A DNA stretch of 64,000 bases from Chryseobacterium sp. YIM B08800 (GTDB lineage Bacteria; Bacteroidota; Bacteroidia; Flavobacteriales; Weeksellaceae). The translations under genes were made by a program, and so were the position numbers. The stretch spans positions 62,001 through 126,000 of the forward strand of contig NZ_JAPDKN010000011.1 in assembly GCF_026163565.1 (NCBI RefSeq). The letters are read 5' to 3'. The notes below the pieces were generated by a model. The model made no database searches and was not told the origin of the DNA. It saw only the letters and a list, made by a program, of their open reading frames with translations. This document shows, piece by piece, positions 36,387-44,931 of this stretch (position 1 is its first letter; every line of letters begins with the position of its first letter).

Positions 36387-37214
36387 ATGAAAATTTATAA
36401 ATTTTTATCATTATTCTTTATAGTCTTTACTTTTTTCACTTTTACGTCATGTAGAAACAGCGATGAAGAAGATTCATCACCGGAAACAAAAGGAAAACTT
36501 CAGCTCAAATTCGAAAACGGTTTCAATAATTTAGGAGATATTGTTCTCAATCAAACAACTCAAACTTCTTCAAACGGACAAAAACATCAGTTTTCAACAT
36601 TAAAATACGTTATCAGCAATATCAGTTTAATTGATGAAAACGGAAACGAATTCAAATACAACGAAAATAATCCCGACAAAGGTGCTTTCATCATCAATCA
36701 GGAAAAAGCTGTTGCCGGAATTGTGTATGTAGATTTAGATGAGGTTCCAAAAAACAATTATAAAAAAATAAAATTCGGATTGGGAATCAGTCAGAACGCG
36801 TATTTACTCGGACAAAACGGACAGGCAGAATTCTGGGAAAAAGCTAAAAAAGAAAGTCTCACTTGGTCGTGGGCTGCAGGATATATTTTCGTGAAGTTAG
36901 AAGGAAAATACGGAACAGGTTCTGCCAACACAGAATTTATGAATCACACCGGAAACATGGGAAATGTTACCGCAAACAATACTCCGGATTTATATCGTGA
37001 AGTAATTTTAGACCTTCCGACAACGGCGAGAGTTTCTACGAGTATAAAACCTTCCATTCATATTTTGGCAGATCTTAATCAATATTTAAGCGGAGAAACA
37101 TCTTTAAATCTTTCTTCGACAAATGATATGGCGATGGGTTCTAATCAGCATTTGGTGAATGTTACAAATAATTTAACCAAAATGTTTAAAGTAGACCATG
37201 TTCACAATGATTAA
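36387..37214 (+). CDS. MbnP family copper-binding lipoprotein
   Basis: 275 residues from the ATG at 36387, which gives a clean lipoprotein signal (lipobox TFTSC). Two more ATGs lie upstream in frame. The body fits the MbnP family: GKLQLKFENGFN at the start of the mature protein, LKYVISNISLIDENG, and the hallmark LTWSWAAGYIFVKLEG near residue 158. In studied members a tryptophan is converted to kynurenine by the partner enzyme MbnH and a high-affinity copper site forms. The diheme MbnH-like gene overlaps by 8 nt, which supports the name. Confidence 0.87.
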   Translation: MKIYKFLSLFFIVFTFFTFTSCRNSDEEDSSPETKGKLQLKFENGFNNLGDIVLNQTTQTSSNGQKHQFSTLKYVISNISLIDENGNEFKYNENNPDKGAFIINQEKAVAGIVYVDLDEVPKNNYKKIKFGLGISQNAYLLGQNGQAEFWEKAKKESLTWSWAAGYIFVKLEGKYGTGSANTEFMNHTGNMGNVTANNTPDLYREVILDLPTTARVSTSIKPSIHILADLNQYLSGETSLNLSSTNDMAMGSNQHLVNVTNNLTKMFKVDHVHND

Positions 37215-38253
37215 GCAGATCTTTAAAATTGGGTTCGTTTTAACTACTTTTCTGAATTTCATCTCGTGTTCAGATGAAGTTATTCAGCCTTTAGAAAAAG
37301 ATGAAGCCGTTCATTTGGAGTTTCCATCTTATTTTCCGGAAATGACTTTCGACCCAGCAGAAAATCCTATCACAAAAAATGGAGTGGAGTTGGGAAGAAA
37401 ATTATTTTATGAAGGCAGACTTTCCAGAAACAATACGATTTCATGCGGTTTCTGTCATATTCAGGAAAATGCATTTACCCATCACGGTCATACGGTAAGT
37501 CACGGAATCGATGACAGATTAGGAATCAGAAATGCACCATCCATCCAAAATATGGCGTTTTTAAAACGATATATGTGGGATGGCGTGATTCATAATTTAA
37601 ATCAACAACCGATTATTCCGATGACGGATGTCAACGAAATGGATAGCTCGATGCCTGAAGCAATTGCAAAACTCAGCAAAGATGAGGTTTATAAAAAATT
37701 GTTTAAACAGGCTTATGGAGACGAAAATATTACTGGAGAAAGAGTTTTAAAAGCATTGTCTCAGTTTATGGCTACTTTAATTTCCGCTGATTCAAAATAT
37801 GACCGTTTCAAGCAGGGAAAAGAAAAATTAAACTCTGAAGAATCTCAAGGAATGGCTTTGTTTCAGCAAAAATGCGCGTCGTGTCACAGCGGAGAACTAT
37901 TTACCGATGAAAGTTTCAGAAATACCGGAATGTATTACAATACGCAGTTCAAAGATGCAGGACGATATCGTGTAACGCTGGACCAAAATGACTGGATGAA
38001 ATTCAGAGTTCCGAGTTTGAGAAATGTAGAATATACTTCGCCTTACATGCACGACGGAAGATTTTATACGTTGGAAGCAGTGCTCAATTTCTATTCAGAT
38101 AATGTAGAAGATGATCCCAATCTTGACCCGCAACTGAAACAGAATGATCATATCGGAATTGCGATGAACGCTCAGGAAAAACAATTCATTATTGCTTTTC
38201 TAAAGACCTTATCTGACAAAAGTTTTATTTCTAATCCCAAGTTTGCGGAATAA
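37207..38253 (+). CDS. MbnH-like diheme cytochrome c peroxidase lipoprotein
   Basis: 348 residues from the ATG at 37207, overlapping the MbnP-like gene by 8 nt. It is a lipoprotein (lipobox NFISC). Two CxxCH heme motifs are seen, CGFCH near residue 80 and CASCH near residue 223, in the order of the bacterial diheme peroxidase/MauG family. Other family marks are NAPSIQNMAFLKRYMWDG, FRVPSLRNVEYTSPYMHDGR and TLEAVLNFY. By its partner gene it probably oxidises MbnP, as shown for other MbnP/MbnH pairs. A plain peroxidase role cannot be excluded. Confidence 0.88.
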   Translation: MIKQIFKIGFVLTTFLNFISCSDEVIQPLEKDEAVHLEFPSYFPEMTFDPAENPITKNGVELGRKLFYEGRLSRNNTISCGFCHIQENAFTHHGHTVSHGIDDRLGIRNAPSIQNMAFLKRYMWDGVIHNLNQQPIIPMTDVNEMDSSMPEAIAKLSKDEVYKKLFKQAYGDENITGERVLKALSQFMATLISADSKYDRFKQGKEKLNSEESQGMALFQQKCASCHSGELFTDESFRNTGMYYNTQFKDAGRYRVTLDQNDWMKFRVPSLRNVEYTSPYMHDGRFYTLEAVLNFYSDNVEDDPNLDPQLKQNDHIGIAMNAQEKQFIIAFLKTLSDKSFISNPKFAE

Positions 38254-38265
38254 ATTTTAATTAAA

Positions 38266-39207
38266 ATGAAGAAGATACTTTTAATCTTAAGTTTGGTTTT
38301 ATTTAATTTAAATCAGGCTAAAACGATCAATGACAGTTTATATATTCCAGATAATCTGAGTGAAATTTTATTTAATGAATGTGATGCTTGCGGATGTGCT
38401 GCCGGAAACGGCTCTTCCGGTTTTGAGTCGCTCTTGAATCCTCAGTTTATTGGAATTAAATATTTTGCTCAACATTATAAAGCAAAAGAAAATTTATTTG
38501 TGAAAGATTTAACCCAGGATCAGTATTTCAATACCATTCAGATTTGGGCTAAAGTTCCTTTAACTCAAAAATTAAGTGTTTATGCAAGTTTACCGTTTCA
38601 TTTTCATGAAAAAAAAACTTTGCAGGCCGACATTAATATTAACGGGATAGGTGATTTTAATCTGATGGGAATTTATAAACTGATCAATTCAAAAGACAAT
38701 GCGCATGAGTTGAATGGTGGAGTAGGTGTGAAAGTTCCACTCGGAAAATTTGATGAAAAAGGAGTTTCAGGAGTTAATCCAAGTTTTCAGTTGGGAACCG
38801 GAAGTTGGGATTATCAGGCTGTTTTGAATTACAGATTTCAAAAAAATAAAGTGGCTGTTCTTCTCAATACCGATTATACCATCAAAACTGAGAATAAAAA
38901 ACACTACCAGTTTGGCAATCAATGGAATTATTCAGCCACCGGATTTTATCAAATTTTTAGAGATGAGAAAACTATTATCTCTGGGAAAGCAGGTTTGCAG
39001 GGAGAAGTTTATGACAAAAACCGTCAGTATAATGAAAACCTTCCGAAAACAGCAGGAAGTGCTTTGTATGGAAAAATGGGTTTTGAAGCTTCCTTTAAAA
39101 AGTTGAGTATGGGAACAGAATTAATGCTTCCTACTTACACCAATTTGGCAGCAGGAGATATTGAGGCGAAATCCAGATTCAGTGTTTTTATCAACTTTGG
39201 GATTTAA
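38266..39207 (+). CDS. Outer-membrane protein with CDACGC N-terminal motif
   Basis: A 313-residue protein with a signal peptide (about 1-18). A Cys-rich motif CDACGCAAGNGSSG (about residues 39-52) leads into a beta-barrel-like body: KVPLTQKLSVYASLPFHFHE, GGVGVKVPLGKF, VLNYRFQKNKVAVLLNTDY, and a final strand RFSVFINFGI. It starts 12 nt after the diheme gene and is surely cotranscribed with the MbnP/MbnH pair. A role as outer-membrane metal transporter is likely from context, but I do not recognise a characterised homologue. Confidence 0.72.
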   Translation: MKKILLILSLVLFNLNQAKTINDSLYIPDNLSEILFNECDACGCAAGNGSSGFESLLNPQFIGIKYFAQHYKAKENLFVKDLTQDQYFNTIQIWAKVPLTQKLSVYASLPFHFHEKKTLQADININGIGDFNLMGIYKLINSKDNAHELNGGVGVKVPLGKFDEKGVSGVNPSFQLGTGSWDYQAVLNYRFQKNKVAVLLNTDYTIKTENKKHYQFGNQWNYSATGFYQIFRDEKTIISGKAGLQGEVYDKNRQYNENLPKTAGSALYGKMGFEASFKKLSMGTELMLPTYTNLAAGDIEAKSRFSVFINFGI

Positions 39208-39214
39208 ATAAAAA

Positions 39215-39271
39215 AATAGAATTTTAGGAAAAGCCATTTTTATAAATGATCTTTAAACCTAAAATTCTATT
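39215..39271. repeat. 14-bp perfect inverted repeat after the MbnP operon
   Basis: AATAGAATTTTAGG at 39215-39228 and its exact complement at 39258-39271, separated by 29 nt. With the hairpin CCTCATCAGTTTTGGTGAGG at 39292-39311 just after it (followed by a T-run), it marks the end of the operon. Confidence 0.65.
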
Positions 39272-39291
39272 GAGTTTAATTTTTATGTAGT

Positions 39292-39320
39292 CCTCATCAG
39301 TTTTGGTGAGGCTATTTTTT
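39292..39320 (+). terminator. Terminator of the MbnP/diheme/OMP operon
   Basis: Stem CCTCA/TGAGG with T-run CTATTTTTT. It overlaps the end of the minus-strand MFS gene, where the T-run falls inside coding sequence. Confidence 0.55.
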
Positions 39321-40517
39321 ATGTCCTTTTATATTGGGTAAAAAAGCAGTGATAATGCCCATCAAAGGTAAGAATGCACAAATTTTAAAGACAAATTCTA
39401 TACTGGTGTCATCGGCAACGGCTCCTAAGATTGCAGAACCTATTCCACCCATTCCAAACATAAAACCGAAGAATAATCCGGCAACCAATCCTATTTTATT
39501 GGGCATAAGGTCTGTGGCGTAAACTAATATTGCAGAAAATGCTGAAGCTATGATCAGTCCTATTAAAACAGCGAAAATGATTGTCCAAAATAATGAAAGA
39601 TAAGGAAGGCAAAGAGTAAATGGCGCAGCTCCCAAAATAGAAGCCCAGATAATTTTTTTTCTGCCATATTTATCTCCCAATTTTCCCCCTAAAATTGTTC
39701 CTACAGCAACTGCTGCTAAGAATAAAAACAAAAACAGCTGAGAATCTTTTACCGAAATGTGGAATTTATCAATCAAAAAGAAGGTGAAATAATTAGTCAT
39801 TGAAGCCAGGTAAATATATTTTGAAAATACCAATGCCAATAAAATAGTGATTGAAAATATTACCTTTTTGCGGGAAAGCTGTATCTCAATAATATCACTT
39901 GGATGTTTGGTTGATTTCTTTAATGATAATCTTTCAGCATACCAATTTCCGATCCTCCATAATACAATGATTCCGATGAAAGCTGCAATCGCAAACAATC
40001 CTACATAACCTTGTCCCAAAGGAAGAATAATTAAGGCGACCAAAAGTGGTCCGATGGCACTTCCCGAATTTCCACCTACCTGAAATATCGATTGAGCCAA
40101 TCCTTTTTGTCCACCCGATGCCAATTGCGCAACTCTTGAAGCTTCCGGATGAAAGATAGAAGATCCCATTCCAATCAATGCGACAGAAATTAAAATAACA
40201 TAATATTCGTGAGCAGCTGCTAGCAAAAGTAACCCAGCCATTGATAATGCCATTCCGATCGCTAAAGACCTGGGATTTGGTTTTTTGTCAGTATAAATTC
40301 CAACAAAAGGCTGCAAAATAGATGCGGTTAGTTGAAATACTAATGTGATGATTCCAATTTGTGAAAAGGATAAGCTGAATTCTCCTTTCAAAATAGGATA
40401 CAATGAAGGAATCGTAGATTGGATCAGGTCATTCAAAAAATGTGAAAAACTGATCATAAAAAGGATAGGATAAACAATTTTCGTCGTGTCAATTGTTTTG
40501 GTAGTTATATTTTCCAT
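39312..40517 (-). CDS. MFS transporter, fosmidomycin-resistance (Fsr)-like
   Basis: A 401-residue inner-membrane protein with 12 hydrophobic segments. It resembles Fsr-type drug exporters: FSHFLNDLIQSTIPSLYPIL near the N-terminus, GIYTDKKPNPRSLAIGM, the GMGSSIFHPEASRVA motif and GGKLGDKYGRKKIIW for the MFS loop signature. It would export a small molecule by proton antiport. Just upstream of its start lies a palindromic site identical to one upstream of the neighbouring GntR regulator, so that regulator probably controls it. The true substrate is unknown. Confidence 0.88.
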   Translation of the reverse strand: MENITTKTIDTTKIVYPILFMISFSHFLNDLIQSTIPSLYPILKGEFSLSFSQIGIITLVFQLTASILQPFVGIYTDKKPNPRSLAIGMALSMAGLLLLAAAHEYYVILISVALIGMGSSIFHPEASRVAQLASGGQKGLAQSIFQVGGNSGSAIGPLLVALIILPLGQGYVGLFAIAAFIGIIVLWRIGNWYAERLSLKKSTKHPSDIIEIQLSRKKVIFSITILLALVFSKYIYLASMTNYFTFFLIDKFHISVKDSQLFLFLFLAAVAVGTILGGKLGDKYGRKKIIWASILGAAPFTLCLPYLSLFWTIIFAVLIGLIIASAFSAILVYATDLMPNKIGLVAGLFFGFMFGMGGIGSAILGAVADDTSIEFVFKICAFLPLMGIITAFLPNIKGHKK

Positions 40518-40531
40518 GTTATTATTTTATT

Positions 40532-40552
40532 CATCATATCATCTGATGAATT
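40532..40552. promoter_or_regulatory. Candidate GntR operator before the MFS gene
   Basis: A 21-nt sequence ending TCATCTGATGAATT, with the perfect palindrome TCATC-T-GATGA. It is identical to 41231-41251. It lies 15-35 nt before the MFS ATG. Confidence 0.7.
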
Positions 40553-40565
40553 TTGTTAAATTTTT

Positions 40566-41225
40566 TTAATAGATCTGATCTACAATTTTTTGAGCAATGA
40601 TAGCAGCTTTCTCTGTATCTCCACTTTCAATCGACAAATAAAGATCGGTATGTATTTTCTGAGAAATTTTAAAAGACTCCGTATTGTTGTGATGTCTTGT
40701 TTCGAAAGAACTCATAATATGTTTGGTTGCTATTTTATAGATTTCTTTTAAAAGATTATTTCCGCAAGCTTCTGCAATAGCCAGATGGAAATTAATATCT
40801 GCCTGATAACATTCTGTCGCAAGATTTTCTTCTGCAAATTGATTTCTAAGATTCAGATAATTTTGAATCGTTCCTAGATCTTTTTCAGTTCGGTTGATCG
40901 CTGCTTTTGCTGCAATTTTTGAATCAAGCAGTGAACGTACTTCCTGTACTTCCTCGATCTGAGCTTTATTCATTTGAGATTCTAAAGATTCGTGAGCATT
41001 TTTAGAAATTACAAATGTTCCTACGCCTTGCTGTACATTAAGAATTCCCTGAATAGATAAAATCTTTATCGCCTCACGAATACTTGAACGACCTACACCG
41101 TAGATTTTCATCAGTTCAGATTCAATTGGCAGTTTTTCGCCAATATCATATTCATCGTTGGATATTCCTTCGATTAATCTTTCTGCTACTTCCTGTGCTA
41201 AAGTTTTTCTTTGAATCTGCATCAT
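40566..41225 (-). CDS. GntR family regulator, FadR/FCD subfamily
   Basis: A 219-residue regulator. The N-terminal winged helix (about 1-70) has EKLPIESELMKIYGVGRSSIREAIKIL followed by QGILNVQQGVGTFV, the GntR signature. The C-terminal FCD ligand-binding domain (about 90-215) shows HLAIAEACGN and the His residues of a metal/carboxylate site (HHNNTESF). It lies 48 nt upstream of the MFS gene on the same strand. Copies of one palindrome before both genes indicate autoregulation plus control of the exporter. Confidence 0.92.
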   Translation of the reverse strand: MMQIQRKTLAQEVAERLIEGISNDEYDIGEKLPIESELMKIYGVGRSSIREAIKILSIQGILNVQQGVGTFVISKNAHESLESQMNKAQIEEVQEVRSLLDSKIAAKAAINRTEKDLGTIQNYLNLRNQFAEENLATECYQADINFHLAIAEACGNNLLKEIYKIATKHIMSSFETRHHNNTESFKISQKIHTDLYLSIESGDTEKAAIIAQKIVDQIY

Positions 41226-41230
41226 AAAAC

Positions 41231-41251
41231 ATCATATCATCTGATGAATTA
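41231..41251. promoter_or_regulatory. Candidate GntR operator before the regulator gene
   Basis: Identical over 21 nt to 40532-40552 and placed 6-26 nt before the regulator ATG. Confidence 0.7.
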
Positions 41252-41321
41252 CAAAAGTATAACTTTTAGAGATAGATAAGCAAACTTTATTGATGATTTT
41301 TAACAGTATTTTATTAAATGA

Positions 41322-41354
41322 AAAAAGAGATTTCAAAATTTGAAATCTCTTTTT
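41322..41354 (-). terminator. Terminator of the rpsT-tRNA-Glu array
   Basis: A perfect 14-bp stem (AAAAAGAGATTTCA and its complement, loop of 5) directly after the last tRNA in minus-strand order, with T-run. Confidence 0.88.
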
Positions 41355-41355
41355 G

Positions 41356-41427
41356 TAGCCCGTAGGGGAATCGAACCCCTCTTACCAGAATGAAAATCTG
41401 AGGTCCTAACCGATAGACGAACGGGCC
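41356..41427 (-). tRNA. tRNA-Glu (anticodon TTC), array copy nearest the terminator
   Basis: The cloverleaf is complete: acceptor GGCCCGT/ACGGGCT, D arm, anticodon stem TCAGA/TCTGG with loop TTTTCAT (anticodon TTC), T arm GGGGTTCGATTCCCC, discriminator A. No CCA is encoded. Confidence 0.95.
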
Positions 41428-41524
41428 ATCTACCAAACTGTAAATAAATTTACAGGGTTAGTTTTTTGTTTTTATAAGTTTCAACTCTTATTTTAATTAC
41501 TCGGTTAGTAGTAATTAAGTTTAG

Positions 41525-41596
41525 TAGCCCGTAGGGGAATCGAACCCCTCTTACCAGAATGAAAATCTGAGGTCCTAACCGATAGACGAACGGGCC
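41525..41596 (-). tRNA. tRNA-Glu (anticodon TTC), array copy
   Basis: Identical in sequence to the copy at 41356-41427. Confidence 0.95.
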
Positions 41597-41693
41597 ATCT
41601 ACCAAACTGTAAATAAATTTACAGGGTTAGTTTTTTGTTTTTATAAGTTTCAACTCTTATTTTAATTACTCGGTTAGTAGTAATTAAGTTTAG

Positions 41694-41765
41694 TAGCCCG
41701 TAGGGGAATCGAACCCCTCTTACCAGAATGAAAATCTGAGGTCCTAACCGATAGACGAACGGGCC
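41694..41765 (-). tRNA. tRNA-Glu (anticodon TTC), array copy
   Basis: Identical in sequence to the copy at 41356-41427. Confidence 0.95.
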
Positions 41766-41862
41766 ATCTACCAAACTGTAAATAAATTTACAGGGTTAGT
41801 TTTTTGTTTTTATAAGTTTCAACTCTTATTTTAATTACTCGGTTAGTAGTAATTAAGTTTAG

Positions 41863-41934
41863 TAGCCCGTAGGGGAATCGAACCCCTCTTACCAGAATGA
41901 AAATCTGAGGTCCTAACCGATAGACGAACGGGCC
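41863..41934 (-). tRNA. tRNA-Glu (anticodon TTC), array copy next to rpsT
   Basis: Identical to the other three. It begins 10 nt after the rpsT stop codon in the direction of transcription. Confidence 0.95.
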
Positions 41935-41944
41935 AACTATATAA

Positions 41945-42199
41945 TTACGCTAATTTATTAACGTGCTTAGTCAATTTACTTTTCAAGTTAGCAGCTTTGT
42001 TCTTGTGGATAATGTTTTTCTTAGCTAATTTATCCAATAAAGCGATAACTTTAGGCAATTGCTCAGATGCAGCTGCTTTGTTCTCTTCGTTTCTCAAGAC
42101 TTTCATTGCTGTTCTAGCAGTCTTGTGATAGTATCTGTTACGAACTTTTCTAACTTCGTTTTGTCTTATTCTCTTAAGTGCTGATTTATGATTAGCCAT
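41945..42199 (-). CDS. rpsT: 30S ribosomal protein S20
   Basis: 84 residues from the ATG at 42199 (MANHKSALKRIRQNE), the standard S20 start; an earlier in-frame ATG seven codons upstream is not used in the family. A basic helical protein that binds 16S rRNA. Motifs are RNRYYHKTARTAMK and KNIIHKNKAANLKSKL. The four tRNA-Glu genes follow 10 nt after its stop with no terminator between, so they are probably cotranscribed. Confidence 0.96.
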   Translation of the reverse strand: MANHKSALKRIRQNEVRKVRNRYYHKTARTAMKVLRNEENKAAASEQLPKVIALLDKLAKKNIIHKNKAANLKSKLTKHVNKLA

Positions 42200-42276
42200 A
42201 TCGTTTAAATGTGAGTGCAAATGTATAGACTTTTTTGTTACCCACCAAATTTATTTTTAATTATTTTAAAATATTT

Positions 42277-42597
42277 TTAGTTTTCTTCTGAAAGGTACTT
42301 TTTAAGCTTGTCTAAGGCTTGTTGTACTTTAATATTTTCAGTTTCTTTCTCTATTTTGTTGATGATGTTTTCCAACATAATCATTGCATTATTCCATTCT
42401 CCGGTAGAGTTGGAAAAAGTAAGTCCGTCGATGGTTACTTCAAAAATACTTTTTTCGCCGCTCTTGTAGAGTTTGAAACTAATTTTATCATCCTTGCCTG
42501 TAATCCCTTCCGTACTAGTTTTTAAATCATACCCTTTCGGGTTAGAGCGAATTTTATTAAAAAGCTGTTGAGCTTCTTGAATTTTTAAATTCGGCAT
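42277..42597 (-). CDS. Conserved hypothetical protein, 106 aa
   Basis: A small charged protein without signal peptide or membrane segment. The N-terminus (MPNLKIQEAQQLFNKIRSNP) and C-terminus (INKIEKETENIKVQQALDKL) look helical, with a beta-rich middle (KISFKLYKSGEKSIFEVTID). I do not recognise the family. It lies upstream of rpsT on the same strand, 77 nt away. Confidence 0.65.
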   Translation of the reverse strand: MPNLKIQEAQQLFNKIRSNPKGYDLKTSTEGITGKDDKISFKLYKSGEKSIFEVTIDGLTFSNSTGEWNNAMIMLENIINKIEKETENIKVQQALDKLKKYLSEEN

Positions 42598-42801
42598 GAT
42601 GTAAAATTTGGTAGTCTTGTGAGGCCTGCGTTTATTTACTCTCGAGAGAGTAAAGTTTACCAGTTTTTATCCTGTAGACTGATTTCTCAGTCGCTAAACT
42701 TTTGCAAAAGTAATGTTTTTTCATATTTCAAACAAAATCAAATTTAATCTTGTTTAAAAAAATATTGATGTTTAAGGCTACTTGATTGTTTTACAGCCTG
42801 T

Positions 42802-44925
42802 TTATCTGAAAACATTATTTACAATATTTCCAATTTCCATAAAATCATTATGATTTCCTACAGATCGCCTCTCTGAATTTGAGCTTTCGAATTCTGAAAA
42901 AGGGAAGATCAATAAGTAATTTTTATCACTCAGATACTTGTTAAGAAGTTCCGGGATAAATCGCATTTGCGGAATGTAAGATTTCATTCCTCTTTTTGCC
43001 ATTAAGATAATAAGAGCTTCATTATCTTTAAGCTGAGTTGCCGTTTGTTCACCGTCTTTCCATGTATTCATAATGATAAATTCGGCTTCAATATTGGCTT
43101 TTTTAATGATTTTCTGTAAAATATTAAGAATTTCTTCGGAGGCATAAAACGTCATTGTGGCTCCGGAATTTCTTGCAATATTCCAAACTCTCAACAAGGC
43201 ATGAAAAAATCCGGCTTCTTTATGAGCATTTTCAGGAATCATCACCGCATGGTTGGTTATGGTGGCTAAAGGCTGAACCGCATGATACACCAAAACATTT
43301 ACATCATCACGCTGTAAGTAACCATTGTAAAGATTATCGGTGAAGGCAGGCGAAAAACCTTTGCTGTCTTCTAATCCTACGATGAGATCAGTGATGTTCT
43401 GTTCTTTAATCACGTTGTTTACCCCATTAATTACATCATTGTCATATCTTTTTAATGGCTGCATTTTTACATCTGCAGCGGCTGCCATATCAGTAGCATG
43501 ATGCAGAAGTTTCTCGGCATTTTTTACCGAAGATTCATTTTTGTCTTCATTAATTACATTTAAGGCAAATAAATTTTCTGTATTCGAATGAGCTTTAATT
43601 AAAATTCCAAGATTCACCATTCTTTCAACAGTGGTTTCGTGGTTTAAGGCTAAAAGAATATTTTCCTGTTCGTGGCTGTTTCCGGAAACGGTTTCCTGAT
43701 TATCCTGTTCTGCGATTTTCTGAGCACTCGACATGGAAATGAATGATGAAACGGTACATGAAATAAGAATCAATAAAATACTTCCGTTAAGAACGTGTTC
43801 GTTTAGTAATCTAATGGGCTCTCCGGTTTCAGATTCTGAAAGTATAATGTTGTAACCAACCATCACTGAAGCTAATGTTGCTGCTGCAGAAGCAGAACTT
43901 AGCCCGAAAATAAGCTTTCCTTCTTCTTTAGAAAGCCTGAAGGTTTTTTGCGTGGCAATTGCAGAAAGATACTTTCCACCAACAGATGCAATGAGCATAA
44001 TCGTTGCAACTTCCAATGTTTCCCAACTTTTAAAAAACACTTTAAAATCGATCAGCATTCCCACACTGATTAGGAAGAAAGGGATGAAAATGGCATTCCC
44101 GACAAACTCAACACGATTCATCAACGAAGAAGTGTGTGGAATTAATCTGTTTAAAGCAAGTCCGGCAAAGAAAGCTCCGATAATAGCTTCCACTCCGGCT
44201 AATTCGGCTAACATTGCAGCCAGATAAATCATTACCAATACAAAAATATATTGTGAAATTTTATCATTCACCTTTTTGAAAAACCATCTTCCAATCATAG
44301 GGAAAATCACCAAAACTACCAATGCAAAAACCACAAAGGAAACTGAAAGTTTTACCCAAAACTCTGTTCCTACGTCACCTTGAGACATCCCGACAATGAT
44401 TGCTAGAACCAATAATGCTAAGACATCTGTAATCATTGTTCCCCCAACGGTAATGTTTACAGCCGGATTTTTTGCAATACCCAATTTGCTGACCAAAGGA
44501 TATGCGATTAACGTATGAGATGAAAATAAACTGGCAAAAAGTATAGACGTTAATACCGAAAATTTCAGAATATAGTGACCTCCCAAATATCCTACAACAA
44601 ACGGTACCGTAAATGTAAATATCCCGAAGGTAAGACTTTTCCACTTGTTTTTCTTGAAATCTCCCATATCAATTTCAAGACCTGCAAGGAACATGATGTA
44701 AAGCAATCCGGTTGTTCCGGTCACTACAATACTGCTGTCTCTTGCCAAGACATTAAATCCGTTCGGGCCAATTACTGCACCGGCAATAATCAATCCTAAT
44801 AAATGAGGGACTTTAATTTTATTGAGGAGAAGAGGCGCTGCAAGAATGATGATAAGCACCAAAAGGAACTTCAAGACCGGGTCTTCTATCGGAAGACTGA
44901 GGTTGTGTATACTTAATAGAATCAT
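42802..44925 (-). CDS. CPA2-type cation:proton antiporter with USP-like C-terminal domain
   Basis: A 707-residue inner-membrane protein. The first ~390 residues form a monovalent cation:proton antiporter-2 domain (about 12 helices, with GLIIAGAVIGPNGFN and FFAGLALNRLIP near residue 255). From about 425 on there is a cytoplasmic region with two universal-stress-protein-like segments (NILLALNHETTVERMVNLG and NHAVMIPENAHKEAGF). It likely exchanges Na+ or K+ for H+. It is followed by a small lipoprotein gene upstream on the same strand, 6 nt away. Confidence 0.9.
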   Translation of the reverse strand: MILLSIHNLSLPIEDPVLKFLLVLIIILAAPLLLNKIKVPHLLGLIIAGAVIGPNGFNVLARDSSIVVTGTTGLLYIMFLAGLEIDMGDFKKNKWKSLTFGIFTFTVPFVVGYLGGHYILKFSVLTSILFASLFSSHTLIAYPLVSKLGIAKNPAVNITVGGTMITDVLALLVLAIIVGMSQGDVGTEFWVKLSVSFVVFALVVLVIFPMIGRWFFKKVNDKISQYIFVLVMIYLAAMLAELAGVEAIIGAFFAGLALNRLIPHTSSLMNRVEFVGNAIFIPFFLISVGMLIDFKVFFKSWETLEVATIMLIASVGGKYLSAIATQKTFRLSKEEGKLIFGLSSASAAATLASVMVGYNIILSESETGEPIRLLNEHVLNGSILLILISCTVSSFISMSSAQKIAEQDNQETVSGNSHEQENILLALNHETTVERMVNLGILIKAHSNTENLFALNVINEDKNESSVKNAEKLLHHATDMAAAADVKMQPLKRYDNDVINGVNNVIKEQNITDLIVGLEDSKGFSPAFTDNLYNGYLQRDDVNVLVYHAVQPLATITNHAVMIPENAHKEAGFFHALLRVWNIARNSGATMTFYASEEILNILQKIIKKANIEAEFIIMNTWKDGEQTATQLKDNEALIILMAKRGMKSYIPQMRFIPELLNKYLSDKNYLLIFPFSEFESSNSERRSVGNHNDFMEIGNIVNNVFR

Positions 44926-44931
44926 TTGTGT

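Larger units (their letters stand above)
41356..41934 (-). repeat. Four-copy tandem array of tRNA-Glu units (169 bp)
   Basis: Four identical 72-nt tRNAs are separated by three identical 97-nt spacers, so the repeat period is 169 bp. Each spacer holds ACTGTAAATAAATTTACAG, which itself is an inverted repeat (CTGTAAAT/ATTTACAG). No terminator is seen inside, so the array is probably processed from one transcript. Confidence 0.95.

Noticed and set aside
41356..41934. CRISPR-like array (four regularly spaced repeats)
   Set aside because: The repeats are 72-nt tRNA-Glu genes and the spacers are identical, not unique.
43155..44799. Plus-strand frames antisense to the antiporter gene
   Set aside because: They are shadows of a long membrane protein gene, with no start context or homology.
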